Source: JAITMY01 sp031549685 (lineage in GTDB: Bacteria > Bacteroidota > Bacteroidia > Bacteroidales > UBA932). Taken from it: a stretch of DNA of 53,586 bases. Under the pieces are notes generated by a model, which was given only the letters and a program-made list of their open reading frames with translations, made no database searches and was not told the origin of the DNA. The stretch covers positions 1 to 53,586 of the forward strand of contig JAVBPG010000017.1 of NCBI GenBank assembly GCA_031549685.1, given 5' to 3'. A program made the translations under genes and the position numbers. Shown here piece after piece: positions 43,030 to 51,959 of the stretch. Positions within the stretch are counted from its first letter, which is position 1. Each line of letters opens with the position of its first letter.

Positions 43030-45018
43030 TTAAATGCTTACGGTTAAAGTTCCCCTGAACGACCTCCCCGGCATGGGGAAGTAGCGTATGACCTCGTACT
43101 GCGTATCCAGCAGGTTGAGCACCTCCGCGCTAAGCTTCCAGCGCAGCTGAAACAGGCGGAAGTTTTTGCGGGCGGCAATGCTGTGGTCGGCGTATCCGCC
43201 GAGGTAGTTATCATCGCTATTTTGCGGCAGCGCGTAGCGGCTACCGCTTACTATCACGTTGTAATCCAAATTTACGTAGGGCGTTTCAAGGCTTGCGCCG
43301 GCGCTGCCCGAGTGCAGCGGAGTGTACGGAATCTGATGGTTGTAGGTCTTGCCCTGCGGGTTGGTTTTATCAATGCTTTTTTGGTAGCTGTAGCTGCCGT
43401 TGAGGGCAAGGCTGTAGCCTGTAATGGGCGTAAAGCCTACCTTGGCGGTAACATCTAATCCGGTTATCTGCACCTTCCCCATATTTATCATGCTCAACAC
43501 AAAAAGGTCTTTTGTGGGAATGGCTACAATTTTATCGGTAACGTAGTTGCGGTAGCCATCAGCCGATACGGACAGGTAGTGCGCGCCCTGCCGCCAGGCC
43601 TGGTAGAACGTGGCGCCCGCGTTGTACTGCTGCGCCTTCTCGGGGCGCAGCCCGGGGGTGCCTATTTTGCCGTAGTAAAGGTCGTTGAACGACGGCATAC
43701 GGAAAATATCCTTGAAGAATGCCCGAAGCAGCAGCTGCTCGCTGCCCAACGGCTTTAGGGCTACGCTGACAGCGGGCGATAGGCGCTGCGGGTTGCCGGG
43801 CTGCGTGCCTTGCTCTACGCTTTCAAAGAAAAACGAGCCGAGCGCGTTGGCCACAACATCCACGTAGCGGTGCGTATATTTCCCCGCCACGTTGGCCAAA
43901 ACCGATGTGCGGGTGGGGTAGGCAAAGCCGGTAAGGTTGGCATCAAGCGTGCTGTAGGCGCCGTCCAGCGAGGCGGAAAATTGTAAGGCTCCGGTGGCAT
44001 TCCACAGCAGCGAGGTGGTGGCGTAAACCTCGCTCTGCGTGTAGCGGCTATCCAGCATGCGCGCCGAATCCAGGTAGCCGGGGTCGATGTAGCGCGTGTA
44101 GCTGCGGTTGTACTTTACGTAGCTTTTTTGTGAAAAACGCTCGCCGTAGCCTACCTGGTGCAGGAGCTGCGCGAAGACTATCTTGTCCGACAGCCGTTGC
44201 TGCGAGTAGGGGTTGTACAGTATGGTTGCGCCGGGCAGCCCGCGCTCGCTGTCGTAAAGGTAAATTTTCGCCGCAAGGCGTTGCCGCTCCGAAAGCAGGC
44301 CGTAAATGTTCCCCTCCAAGCGTAGCGATGTAATGTCGCTGTTGGTGCGCCGGAGCGCTTCCTGCATGTCGCCGTTGGTAAGCGTGTAGGGGTAGCTGCC
44401 CTCGGCGGCCTGAAATTCTCCGCTTACCGAAAAGGCGAATTTCTTACAGATGCTTTGCGCGTAGGTGGCGGAGGGCGCAACAAAGCCGAAGGAGCCTACC
44501 TTTACGCCGGCCGTAAGCTGAGCGCGGGCGCTATCGCTAAGCACGGGAGCTATGGTTTCGATGCTGAGCACGCTCCCCGACGCAAAAGATTTTGCCGGGG
44601 CGAAAATATCCGATGTGAGCCCGCTGGCCAGCGATATGGTCTGTACGTTGTCCAGCGACAGCTTCCCGATATCCACCTGTCCGCTTTGCTCATCGGACAG
44701 CATTACGCCATCGTAGCTGACGGCGGTGTACTTTGCGCCCAGCGAGCGCACCGATACGGTTTTGAGGCCGCCTATCCCGCCGTAATCTTTTACCTGCACC
44801 CCCGAAAGGGTTTTAACGGCGTCGCTCAGCTGTAGCGCCCCCAGCCGCGCCAGGCTCGTTTGGTTGAGCGTTTGTACGGGGCTTACATCGTGAGGTAGGT
44901 GCGCGGTTTTGCGGGCGCTTACCAGCACCTCGTCAATGGCAATGGTATCGCTTCCGGCCCTTGCGGTAAAGGCAAGGCCAAGCAGGCACAATGGTATAAG
45001 TAAGCGTAGATGGATCAT
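43030..45018 (-). CDS. btuB: TonB-dependent cobalamin receptor, BtuB-like
   Basis: This 662-residue outer-membrane receptor has an SPI signal (MIHLRLLIPLCLLGLAFTARA), a TonB-box-like TIAIDEVLVSA and a plug domain (LSDAVKTLSGVQVKDYGGIGGLKTVSVRSLG). The beta barrel ends with FRGTLTVSI. The size fits BtuB-type vitamin receptors and is well below SusC proteins; there is no N-terminal carboxypeptidase-regulatory-like domain. It is the first gene after a cobalamin riboswitch. Substrate is inferred from this and from the BtuG-like partner. Confidence 0.88.
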   Translation of the reverse strand: MIHLRLLIPLCLLGLAFTARAGSDTIAIDEVLVSARKTAHLPHDVSPVQTLNQTSLARLGALQLSDAVKTLSGVQVKDYGGIGGLKTVSVRSLGAKYTAVSYDGVMLSDEQSGQVDIGKLSLDNVQTISLASGLTSDIFAPAKSFASGSVLSIETIAPVLSDSARAQLTAGVKVGSFGFVAPSATYAQSICKKFAFSVSGEFQAAEGSYPYTLTNGDMQEALRRTNSDITSLRLEGNIYGLLSERQRLAAKIYLYDSERGLPGATILYNPYSQQRLSDKIVFAQLLHQVGYGERFSQKSYVKYNRSYTRYIDPGYLDSARMLDSRYTQSEVYATTSLLWNATGALQFSASLDGAYSTLDANLTGFAYPTRTSVLANVAGKYTHRYVDVVANALGSFFFESVEQGTQPGNPQRLSPAVSVALKPLGSEQLLLRAFFKDIFRMPSFNDLYYGKIGTPGLRPEKAQQYNAGATFYQAWRQGAHYLSVSADGYRNYVTDKIVAIPTKDLFVLSMINMGKVQITGLDVTAKVGFTPITGYSLALNGSYSYQKSIDKTNPQGKTYNHQIPYTPLHSGSAGASLETPYVNLDYNVIVSGSRYALPQNSDDNYLGGYADHSIAARKNFRLFQLRWKLSAEVLNLLDTQYEVIRYFPMPGRSFRGTLTVSI

Positions 45019-45061
45019 CGCAACTTTTATCCCGAAAGTTTTGCGGAAAAAATTAAATTTT

Positions 45062-45230
45062 GTGATAGGTCTTCTGGCTTACCTTTTACATCTTTAGTTC
45101 AAAAAACCTTCCCGTCGCGCCTTGCTTGACAGTGGCTTTGTTGATGATAACTACCTATGGTAGAAAGGATTACAGCAGCGGGTACTGCTTGGGATTCTCA
45201 CCCAATTCCCTTGGAATCACATTTGCGGTG
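45062..45230 (-). ncRNA. Cobalamin (B12) riboswitch
   Basis: The minus strand carries the conserved cobalamin riboswitch blocks in order: AAGGGAATTGGGTGAGAATC, GCAGTACCCGCTGCTGTAA, the B12-box core AGCCACTG, CGGGAAGG and AGCCAGAAGACCT. The aptamer begins at the predicted transcription start and ends about 43 bases before the btuB ATG. No U-tract terminator follows, so control is probably at translation initiation. Cobalamin would turn the four-gene operon off. Confidence 0.93.
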
Positions 45231-45231
45231 G

Positions 45232-45262
45232 CAAAGGTAGGCTAAAAAAATAGAATTGCAAA
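45232..45262 (-). promoter_or_regulatory. Promoter of the B12 uptake operon
   Basis: A full Bacteroidota promoter on the minus strand: -33 TTTG (45259-45262), exactly 19 bases, then -7 TACCTTTG (45232-45239). Transcription would start right at the riboswitch. Confidence 0.8.
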
Positions 45263-45301
45263 ATGGGGTGGAGAAACCCTTTTTTATTGGCGGCATTTAC
45301 G

Positions 45302-45309
45302 TATTTTTG
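45302..45309 (+). promoter_or_regulatory. Promoter -7 box for the DoxX-like gene
   Basis: TATTTTTG matches TAnnTTTG, 40 bases before the ATG, divergent from the B12 operon promoter. Confidence 0.5.
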
Positions 45310-45349
45310 TAGCCGATACCAGGTTCCCACACTCTGAAAAAGATAGCGT

Positions 45350-45796
45350 ATGCGACCTAACTTCTTATTCCCGCCAATTTCGGAGAACCGGAGATTCTCC
45401 TTCCTAACCCTGGCCTTGCGCCTGTTCTTCGGGCTGCTGCTGTTTGTAAAGTACGGCCTGTACAAGTGGATAAACTTTCAGGAGCTGCTGCCGCGCATCC
45501 CCGATTTCCTGGGTATGGGCAGGCCCATGTCCATGTCGCTGGCCATTTTTGCGCAGGTATTTTGCATTTGGGGCGTTATTGCCGGGTTCCTATACAGGCT
45601 TTCGCTTATACCGGTGCTTATAAGCATGGTGGTAGCCCTGTATGTGGCGTTTGGCATTAGCCACGAAATGGTGGAGCTGGCCGCGCTTTACCTGGGCGTG
45701 CTGGTGTTGCTCTTCATCGTGGGGCCGGGCAAGTATTCGATTGACTACCTAATACAGAAAAGGCACCAGGCAAAACGGCGCAGCTCTTCGAAGTAG
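45350..45796 (+). CDS. DoxX-like membrane protein
   Basis: This is a 148-residue protein with four hydrophobic helices. It has the DoxX-type first helix LRLFFGLLLFVKYGLYKW and FLGMGRPMSMSLAIFAQVF. Many DoxX proteins associate with redox or envelope stress functions, but no role can be assigned here. The C terminus is basic (QKRHQAKRRSSSK). It is divergent from the B12 operon and not obviously part of it. Confidence 0.7.
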   Translation: MRPNFLFPPISENRRFSFLTLALRLFFGLLLFVKYGLYKWINFQELLPRIPDFLGMGRPMSMSLAIFAQVFCIWGVIAGFLYRLSLIPVLISMVVALYVAFGISHEMVELAALYLGVLVLLFIVGPGKYSIDYLIQKRHQAKRRSSSK

Positions 45797-45902
45797 CGCA
45801 GCCTCTGTAATTTTTATAGAAGGATTTATAAGAGTTTGTGCAAAAAGGTGTATACGTTTCCCAAAAAATCTAAACACCACCCAATTGTGGCAATAGTTTA
45901 CG

Positions 45903-45910
45903 TACTTTTG
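45903..45910 (+). promoter_or_regulatory. Promoter -7 box for the surface-repeat gene
   Basis: TACTTTTG matches TAnnTTTG and ends only 6 bases before the ATG at 45917. The transcript would have almost no leader. Confidence 0.5.
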
Positions 45911-45916
45911 CGCATA

Positions 45917-47056
45917 ATGCAACCTTGTAAAAAAATAGCGGTGCTGCTGGCAGCTCTGATTTCGCTCGCAGCTCATGCGCAGCCGGTCAAGCTGTCGCTG
46001 TGGACACCCATTGCCATACCCCGCTACGACAGCCTGTCGACCACCAACGCTGCGCTGGGCGTGGAGTATAAGGTGCACAACTTAAACGGGGTGGGTGTGG
46101 CTGCTGTTTTTGGCCGGCATATGGGCAACGTAAATGGGGTTGCCGTTTCGGGTATTGCGGGTATAACCACGGGTAAATTCAGCGGAGTCGGCCTTTCGAC
46201 TATCGGCAACATTGCGCGCGATAGCGCTGCCGGAGTGCAGCTGGCCGGCCTATTCAACATGAGCCTCTCGCATATGTACGGCTTGCAGCTCAGCCCCATG
46301 AACTTCAGCATAGGCGATGTGCGCGGGGCGCAGCTCACGGGCACGTGCAACCTGGCGGCGGGCGAAATAAACGGGTTGCAGCTGAGTGGCGCCATGAACA
46401 TTGCCAACAGGGGAGCGCGCGCGGTACAGGTTGCATCGTTTGTCAACATGTGTCTCGATACGCTTCGGGGAGGACAGCTGGCGGTGGGCAACTACTGCGG
46501 CGATTTGTACGGCGTGCAGCTGGGCCTGGCCAACATGTGCAACGGCCGGCTTAACGGTGTGCAGGTGGGGATAATAAACTACAGCAATGACACCACCTCC
46601 TTTCGTAAGTTGGGCCTGGTAAACCTCAACCCCCACACGCGCTACGACGTGGTGCTGCTGGGCGGCAATATGGTCAACGCAGGCTTGGCCATGCGCTTTT
46701 GCAACAAGTACACGTACACCATGCTGGGTATTGAGTTTCCGAGCGACAGGTCGGGCAACGTTACGGCCGCCCTTTTTTACCGCTTCGGCGGAAGAATTCC
46801 CGTGCTTGGGCGGCGGCTTTTCCTGAACCCCGATGTGGGCTACATGCACCTTTTTCATGGCGGCAACGACGGCGATGTGCGGGAGTTTTCGCTGCAGGCC
46901 CGCCTCTCAGTGGAGTACAAGGTGCTGAAGTGGCTCGGCGTGTTTGCCACCGGCGGCTACGCCTGGACGTCGGAGTACAAAAGACCCATTGGCTTTAGCG
47001 AAAAAATACTGGCGGAAGGCGGCGTTTCGTTTCGCCTGCCAAAAAACTCAAAGTAG
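45917..47056 (+). CDS. Surface-repeat protein (LA_2272-type)
   Basis: This is a 379-residue secreted protein with an SPI signal (MQPCKKIAVLLAALISLAAHA). Residues from about 50 to 235 are tandem units of about 20-23 residues with the pattern G-x-Q-hydrophobic-x-G/S-x-x-N: GVQLAGLFN, GLQLSPMN, GAQLTGTCN, GLQLSGAMN, AVQVASFVN, GGQLAVGN, GVQLGLAN and GVQVGIIN. This is typical of the LA_2272 surface repeat and may form a beta-solenoid or barrel. The C-terminal 140 residues look like outer-membrane strands. It lies 3 bases before the DUF3943 gene, so the two likely work together at the outer membrane. Confidence 0.7.
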   Translation: MQPCKKIAVLLAALISLAAHAQPVKLSLWTPIAIPRYDSLSTTNAALGVEYKVHNLNGVGVAAVFGRHMGNVNGVAVSGIAGITTGKFSGVGLSTIGNIARDSAAGVQLAGLFNMSLSHMYGLQLSPMNFSIGDVRGAQLTGTCNLAAGEINGLQLSGAMNIANRGARAVQVASFVNMCLDTLRGGQLAVGNYCGDLYGVQLGLANMCNGRLNGVQVGIINYSNDTTSFRKLGLVNLNPHTRYDVVLLGGNMVNAGLAMRFCNKYTYTMLGIEFPSDRSGNVTAALFYRFGGRIPVLGRRLFLNPDVGYMHLFHGGNDGDVREFSLQARLSVEYKVLKWLGVFATGGYAWTSEYKRPIGFSEKILAEGGVSFRLPKNSK

Positions 47057-47059
47057 CGC

Positions 47060-48535
47060 GTGAAAAAACTACTGCTCATACTGCTATTGCTTGCCCTGTC
47101 GGTACCGGGCGCCATGTCGCAAATGCTCATATTTGAGGACGACACGGCGCACGTGGAGGCCAACTTCCCGTTCTGCGACACCGTAAAACCGGTAAAGCAC
47201 CCCTGGCGCGCGGCGGTGGAGGTGGTGGGCGTCAACCTGGTAATAGGCTCCTACAACAGGTTTGTTACGCAGAGCGATTTTGCCAAAATCAGCTGGTCCA
47301 CCATTAAAAGCAACTTTCAAACCGGCTTTGTGTGGGACACCGACCCCTTTACCGTCAACCTGTTCGGGCACCCCTACCAGGGCGGCCTGTACTTTAACGC
47401 GGCGCGCTCCAACGGCATGAGCTTTTGGCAGTCGTACCCCTACGCCATGGGCGGCAGCCTGATGTGGGAGTACTTTATGGAGGCCGAGCCGCCGTCCATC
47501 AACGATTTTATTGTAACCTCCATTGGCGGCGCCATGCTGGGCGAAATAACCTTTCGCCTGTCGTCGCTGCTGATTGATGAGAGTACGCGTGGGGCCGAGC
47601 GCGTATTTCGCGAGCTGGGCGTGGCGCTCATCTCGCCCATGCGCGGCTTCAACCGCCTGATAACAGGCGAATCGGGGAAGCATATGAGCCGCTTTATTGA
47701 TGCCTGCGGTTACGAGCGCCGTCCGCTGGTGTTCGATGTGAGCGCGGGCTACCGCTACCTGGCCGACGCCGAGTACATTGTAAACGGCAACAGCATGCTG
47801 GCGCTGGGCCTGCGCCTTACCTACGGCGCGCCCTTTTTGCTCGACGAGGTGTACGAGCCATTCGACTACTTTGACATGAAGATGACGCTGAGCATTGGCG
47901 GAAACCAGCCCACGCTCTCGTCGTTCAACGCCTCGGCTATTTTGACCGGAAAGCACTCCGAGCCAGTGCCCGGGCACCGCATGCTCATTGGCGCGTTCCA
48001 GCAGTTCAACTACTACGATTCGGATGAAATTTTGACAGGCGAAATACCTTTCCGCATTGGCGAAATTGCCTCGTTTGGCGGCGGCATGCTGTACCGCCTG
48101 CCGCAGCTCAACCAAAAGTCGGAGGTGTCGCTGGCCATGTACGGCAACGGGGTAATTTTGGGCGGCTGCCTGTACGATACGCCGGCCACCGACAGCCTGG
48201 TGGGGCGCGACTACAACATTGGCAGCGGCTTTAGCGGCAAGGTGGAGGCCGCCGTTACGCTGCGCAAAATAGGTGGCTTTACGCTGAGCGTTTACCACCT
48301 TTCGCTCTACTCGTGGGTTACCACCGATAAGCCCAACATATACGGGGCGCAGGCCACCAACAAGGGCTACTCCACGTTTACCATTGTCAACCCCCGCTTC
48401 GACTTCAACATTACGCAGTCCATACGCATGAGCTTCGAGGGCGTGTTCTACAACCGCTTTGCCTACTACCGAGATTTGCCCGATGTGGCCACGCAAACCT
48501 TCGAAGTAAAAACCATGCTGACGTATAAGTTTTAG
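47060..48535 (+). CDS. DUF3943 outer-membrane protein
   Basis: This is a 491-residue protein starting with GTG and an SPI signal (MKKLLLILLLLALSVPGAMS). DUF3943 segments are GGSLMWEYFMEAEPPSINDF and IGGAMLGEITFRLSSLL. The C-terminal 300 residues alternate polar and hydrophobic and end TYKF, consistent with a beta barrel. Function unknown. It is probably co-transcribed with the surface-repeat gene, with a 3-base spacer. Confidence 0.8.
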   Translation: MKKLLLILLLLALSVPGAMSQMLIFEDDTAHVEANFPFCDTVKPVKHPWRAAVEVVGVNLVIGSYNRFVTQSDFAKISWSTIKSNFQTGFVWDTDPFTVNLFGHPYQGGLYFNAARSNGMSFWQSYPYAMGGSLMWEYFMEAEPPSINDFIVTSIGGAMLGEITFRLSSLLIDESTRGAERVFRELGVALISPMRGFNRLITGESGKHMSRFIDACGYERRPLVFDVSAGYRYLADAEYIVNGNSMLALGLRLTYGAPFLLDEVYEPFDYFDMKMTLSIGGNQPTLSSFNASAILTGKHSEPVPGHRMLIGAFQQFNYYDSDEILTGEIPFRIGEIASFGGGMLYRLPQLNQKSEVSLAMYGNGVILGGCLYDTPATDSLVGRDYNIGSGFSGKVEAAVTLRKIGGFTLSVYHLSLYSWVTTDKPNIYGAQATNKGYSTFTIVNPRFDFNITQSIRMSFEGVFYNRFAYYRDLPDVATQTFEVKTMLTYKF

Positions 48536-48566
48536 CCGGCTTCTCTTTTTTAGAAAAAATAGCCTT

Positions 48567-48779
48567 TTGGCCAAGGTAAAAACAGAAAGAGGCATTGCGC
48601 GGTACGATGCGGCAATATTACCTCACTACCATTTACATAGTTCTAAAACAGACCGCATAGAAGGCTCCAGGGATGAAAAGCTGGACGAGCTTATTAGGAG
48701 CTACTTCAAGAATAACAAAATAAAAGACTTTGAAATACGGGATACACACCTGCAAGCTACAGGTAAGTTCAATAAGTAA
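48567..48779 (+). CDS. Small orphan protein upstream of katG
   Basis: This 70-codon frame starts at TTG (no ATG available) and ends 21 bases before katG. The composition (YDAAILPHYHLHSSKTDRIE, IRSYFKNNKIKDFEIRDTH) looks protein-like but matches no family I know. It could be a small gene read with katG, or the remnant of a gene cut when katG arrived. No clear promoter. Confidence 0.3.
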   Translation: MAKVKTERGIARYDAAILPHYHLHSSKTDRIEGSRDEKLDELIRSYFKNNKIKDFEIRDTHLQATGKFNK

Positions 48780-48800
48780 TTCACTAAAAAAAGTTTTTTT

Positions 48801-50990
48801 ATGGACTCGAATGCAAGCAAATGTCCCTTTCACGGCGGATCAAAGCCGGTTGCAGGGATGGGAACCTCCAACAAGGATTGGTGGCCCAACAAATTAAATC
48901 TTGGCATACTTCGTCAGCACTCCTCCAAGTCGAATCCGATGGGAGCGAATTTCAGCTACGCCGAGGAGTTTAAGAAGCTGGATCTTCAAGCGGTCAAAGA
49001 AGACATTTTTAAGCTGATGACTACCTCGCAGGATTGGTGGCCAGCCGATTACGGCCACTATGGGCCGTTGTTTATCCGCATGGCCTGGCACAGCGCCGGT
49101 ACCTACAGGGTCTCTGACGGGCGCGGGGGAGCAGGACGCGGTAACCAGCGGTTTGCTCCGCTGAACAGCTGGCCGGATAACGTGAACCTGGATAAAGCCC
49201 GCCTGTTGCTATGGCCTGTAAAGCAAAAATACGGGAAGCGAATTTCATGGGCCGATTTGATGATACTGGCGGGCAACTGCGCACTGGAATCAATGGGGTT
49301 GAAAACCTTTGGATTTGCAGGAGGCCGCGAGGACATTTGGGAATCCGAGCAGGATGTTTACTGGGGTTCGGAGACAAATTGGACAGGCGAAAAACGCTAC
49401 AGCGGCGACCGCGATTTGGAGAATCCTCTGGCAGCTGTTGAAATGGGATTGATTTATGTAAACCCGGAAGGCCCCGATAGGAATCCCGATCCGATTGCAT
49501 CGGCAAGGGACGTACGCGAAACGTTTGCGCGGATGGCGATGAACGACGAAGAGACGGTGGCGCTGATTGCCGGAGGGCATACCTTTGGCAAAACGCACGG
49601 TGCGGCAAGTGCTACGCATGTGGGGCGCGAACCCGAAGCCGCCGGCATTGAAGAGCAGGGTTTGGGATGGAAAAATTCTTTTGGCACCGGTAAGGGCGGC
49701 GATACCATCAGCAGCGGGCTCGAAGGCGCCTGGAAGCCTAAGCCCACGACGTGGGACAACGGATACCTCGAAACGCTATTCAAATACGACTGGGAGCTGA
49801 CTAAAAGTCCTGCGGGCGCTCATCAATGGATACCGACCGACAAGTCGTCCTATACGCTGGTAGAGGATGCTCACAACCCGAACAAACGCCATGCCCCCAT
49901 GATGACCACCGCCGACATGGCGCTGAAGATGGATCCTGCGTACAACGCTATTGCGAGGAAATTCCTGGAAAACTTCGATGCGTTTACCGACGCTTTTGCC
50001 CGTGCATGGTTTAAGCTTACCCACCGCGATATGGGGCCTATCGCCCGTTACCTCGGTAGTGAAGTTCCCAATGAATTATTATTGTGGCAGGACCCTATTC
50101 CTGCTATGGACTTCCAGCCCGTTGATGACGCCGATGTGGCCACGCTGAAAAACAAGCTCATGCACTCGGGGCTGTCGGTTTCCGAGCTGGTTGCTACCGC
50201 CTGGGCCTCGGCCTCCACTTTTCGCGGCTCCGATAAGCGGGGTGGCGCCAACGGAGCCAGAATTCGCCTCGCACCTCAAAAAGATTGGGAGGCAAATAAT
50301 CCGGCACGGCTTAAAAAAGTGCTGGCAAAGCTGGAGCTTATTCAAAAAGAATTTAATGAGGCACAAGGCGGAAGCAAGAGGGTATCCCTAGCTGATTTGA
50401 TCATACTGGGTGGCTCCGCAGCCATAGAAAAAGCGGCTGCAGCTGCAGGGCATCCTGTTGTGGTCCCCTTCAAGCCGTGGCGTAATGACGCTTTGCAGGA
50501 GCAAACCGATATGCATTCGTTTGCCGTATTAGAACCTAAAGCCGATGGGTTCAGAAATTACCAAAGCGCCGCGCTTGCCAACATTCCCGCCGAGGTGTTG
50601 CTGGTTGACAAAGCGCAGCTGTTGACATTGACAATTCCCGAAATGACTGTATTGATTGGCGGCTTGCGGGTTTTAAATGCCAACTATGATGGTTCCAAGC
50701 ACGGGGTATTTACCAGCAGACCGGAGCAGCTGACAAATGACTTTTTTGTAAACCTCCTGGACTTCAATACCACATGGAAGGCGCTATCGGAATCGGGAAA
50801 CCTGTTTGAGGGCAAGGACAGGGCAACCGGAGGCGTAAAATGGACAGGAACCAGAGCCGATTTAATTTTTGGTTCAAACTCCGAATTGCGGGCAGCTGCC
50901 GAGGTGTACGCTTGCCTGGACAGTGAAGAGAAATTTGTGAATGATTTCGTTGCAGCGTGGAGTAAAGTGATGAATCTGGACAAATTTTAG
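48801..50990 (+). CDS. katG: Catalase-peroxidase KatG
   Basis: This heme enzyme (729 residues) removes hydrogen peroxide. The distal site is in PLFIRMAWHSAGTYR (Arg, Trp, His), and the proximal heme His is in AGGHTFGKTHGA. The Tyr of the Met-Tyr-Trp cross-link is probably in MGLIYVNPEGP. Both duplicated peroxidase halves are present. Cytoplasmic, with no signal peptide. Third codon positions look less GC-rich than in nqr and dcw genes, and neighbouring sequence is full of remnants, so lateral acquisition is plausible. A terminator follows. Confidence 0.97.
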   Translation: MDSNASKCPFHGGSKPVAGMGTSNKDWWPNKLNLGILRQHSSKSNPMGANFSYAEEFKKLDLQAVKEDIFKLMTTSQDWWPADYGHYGPLFIRMAWHSAGTYRVSDGRGGAGRGNQRFAPLNSWPDNVNLDKARLLLWPVKQKYGKRISWADLMILAGNCALESMGLKTFGFAGGREDIWESEQDVYWGSETNWTGEKRYSGDRDLENPLAAVEMGLIYVNPEGPDRNPDPIASARDVRETFARMAMNDEETVALIAGGHTFGKTHGAASATHVGREPEAAGIEEQGLGWKNSFGTGKGGDTISSGLEGAWKPKPTTWDNGYLETLFKYDWELTKSPAGAHQWIPTDKSSYTLVEDAHNPNKRHAPMMTTADMALKMDPAYNAIARKFLENFDAFTDAFARAWFKLTHRDMGPIARYLGSEVPNELLLWQDPIPAMDFQPVDDADVATLKNKLMHSGLSVSELVATAWASASTFRGSDKRGGANGARIRLAPQKDWEANNPARLKKVLAKLELIQKEFNEAQGGSKRVSLADLIILGGSAAIEKAAAAAGHPVVVPFKPWRNDALQEQTDMHSFAVLEPKADGFRNYQSAALANIPAEVLLVDKAQLLTLTIPEMTVLIGGLRVLNANYDGSKHGVFTSRPEQLTNDFFVNLLDFNTTWKALSESGNLFEGKDRATGGVKWTGTRADLIFGSNSELRAAAEVYACLDSEEKFVNDFVAAWSKVMNLDKF

Positions 50991-51043
50991 CTTTACATCA
51001 GCCTTCTTGTATTTTTCATTCCGCGATATGATGCGGTAGCAAT

Positions 51044-51082
51044 CACGCCCCGAAGCCATGCTTTCGGGGCGTGGTATTTTTT
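51044..51082 (+). terminator. Terminator after katG
   Basis: The stem CACGCCCCGAA / TTTCGGGGCGTG with a short loop is followed by TATTTTTTG. Confidence 0.8.
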
Positions 51083-51112
51083 GTGATCGTCGCCCGGCAG
51101 AGGAAAAATGCT

Positions 51113-51283
51113 TTAAAACGTCCGGCCCACGCCTAACTGTAGCACGTTGTTATACGCTCCCACTTTGCTCCTTGTAAAACGTAGTTACCATTTCCTGTTA
51201 AAGGTCCGTTATCGTACAACCTTTGTGAGTATGCCAAATTTGATATTACAAATCCGAGCATTAAGTAATAGAATCTGTTTCAT
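51113..51283 (-). pseudogene. Remnant of a secreted or outer-membrane protein gene
   Basis: Three minus-strand pieces in two frames. MKQILLL begins at 51283. A second frame (51133-51261) reads MLGFVISNLAYSQRLYDNGP like the rest of a signal peptide plus a mature start. A third ends in SKVGAYNNVLQLGVGRTF with the stop at 51113-51115, like the last strand of a barrel. Frameshifts and a large internal deletion would explain this. No function can be assigned. Confidence 0.35.
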
Positions 51284-51292
51284 AGATGCTTC

Positions 51293-51655
51293 TTAATTTA
51301 TAGTGGCAATAGATGTAATTTCAATACAAAAACAATAAGTACCTGCTGGGGTTGCTATGTTTAATGGCGTATTAGATGCAACACCCGAAAACAATACATC
51401 CTTGCTGGCAGCTTTGTATGACTCCTCCAAGTGGCAAGGAAAAAACAATTTTACTTCATCGTATGTACCTTCTTCATGTACCGATATGTACCATTTTCGA
51501 ATATCTTCATTGAAGTTAACCACGCCTTTTAGGTTTGATGCTGTAAATGCTTGTTCATTAGAACAATTACACTTCTTTTCCTCTTCCTTGCATACCGATA
51601 AACTCCCTCCCAAGATCAACAGAATTGCTAGTGTTTTTAAAGTTCTTGGTTTCAT
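51293..51655 (-). CDS. Small putative lipoprotein
   Basis: This 120-residue protein has a hydrophobic start and a Cys at LGGSLSVC, a poor SPII site because Val precedes Cys. The mature part has six further Cys (KCNCSN, FPCH, YCFC) and no known domain. The start ATG lies inside the 3' end of an upstream lipoprotein remnant. Low GC; probably a recent arrival. Confidence 0.5.
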   Translation of the reverse strand: MKPRTLKTLAILLILGGSLSVCKEEEKKCNCSNEQAFTASNLKGVVNFNEDIRKWYISVHEEGTYDEVKLFFPCHLEESYKAASKDVLFSGVASNTPLNIATPAGTYCFCIEITSIATIN

Positions 51656-51876
51656 TGTTCTTAGGATATTTATTGATTATAATATGCTCTGTAACATCTA
51701 TACCTTCAGGTATAAGTGGATTCGCATATCCGAGTGGAGCCATTACATATGTTTTAGCCCATGCCCACTTGCCTATTATAGCGCCAGTATCCACAATAGT
51801 TGACTCTTTATCCTTACAAGAAGAATTTCCCGCCAACATCAACAAAATTACTATTATTTTTTTTAGTTCTCGTCAC
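51567..51876 (-). pseudogene. Lipoprotein gene broken at its 5' end
   Basis: In frame from about 51876 this reads a signal-like KKIIVILLMLAGNSSC and GKWAWAKTYVMAPLGY, similar to small Bacteroidota lipocalin-like lipoproteins. No ATG precedes the signal peptide: a stop lies just upstream, close to repeat DNA. The 3' part (NKYPKNNETKNF...) overlaps the next gene in another frame and no longer looks conserved. Confidence 0.45.
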
Positions 51877-51959
51877 CCGGCGGCATAGCAGTTAATGTTG
51901 ATTTCTAATGTTGCCATTTCCCCGCTCGGCGGCATGTTGCTGCTGCCGTTGAGCGGTTC

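Noticed and set aside
43030..45018. SusC-type glycan receptor
   Set aside because: It is too short, lacks the N-terminal regulatory-like domain and a SusD partner, and follows a cobalamin riboswitch.
47084..48595. Long open frame antisense to the DUF3943 gene
   Set aside because: Shadow frame; the plus strand has a signal peptide, DUF3943 motifs and tight coupling to the upstream gene.
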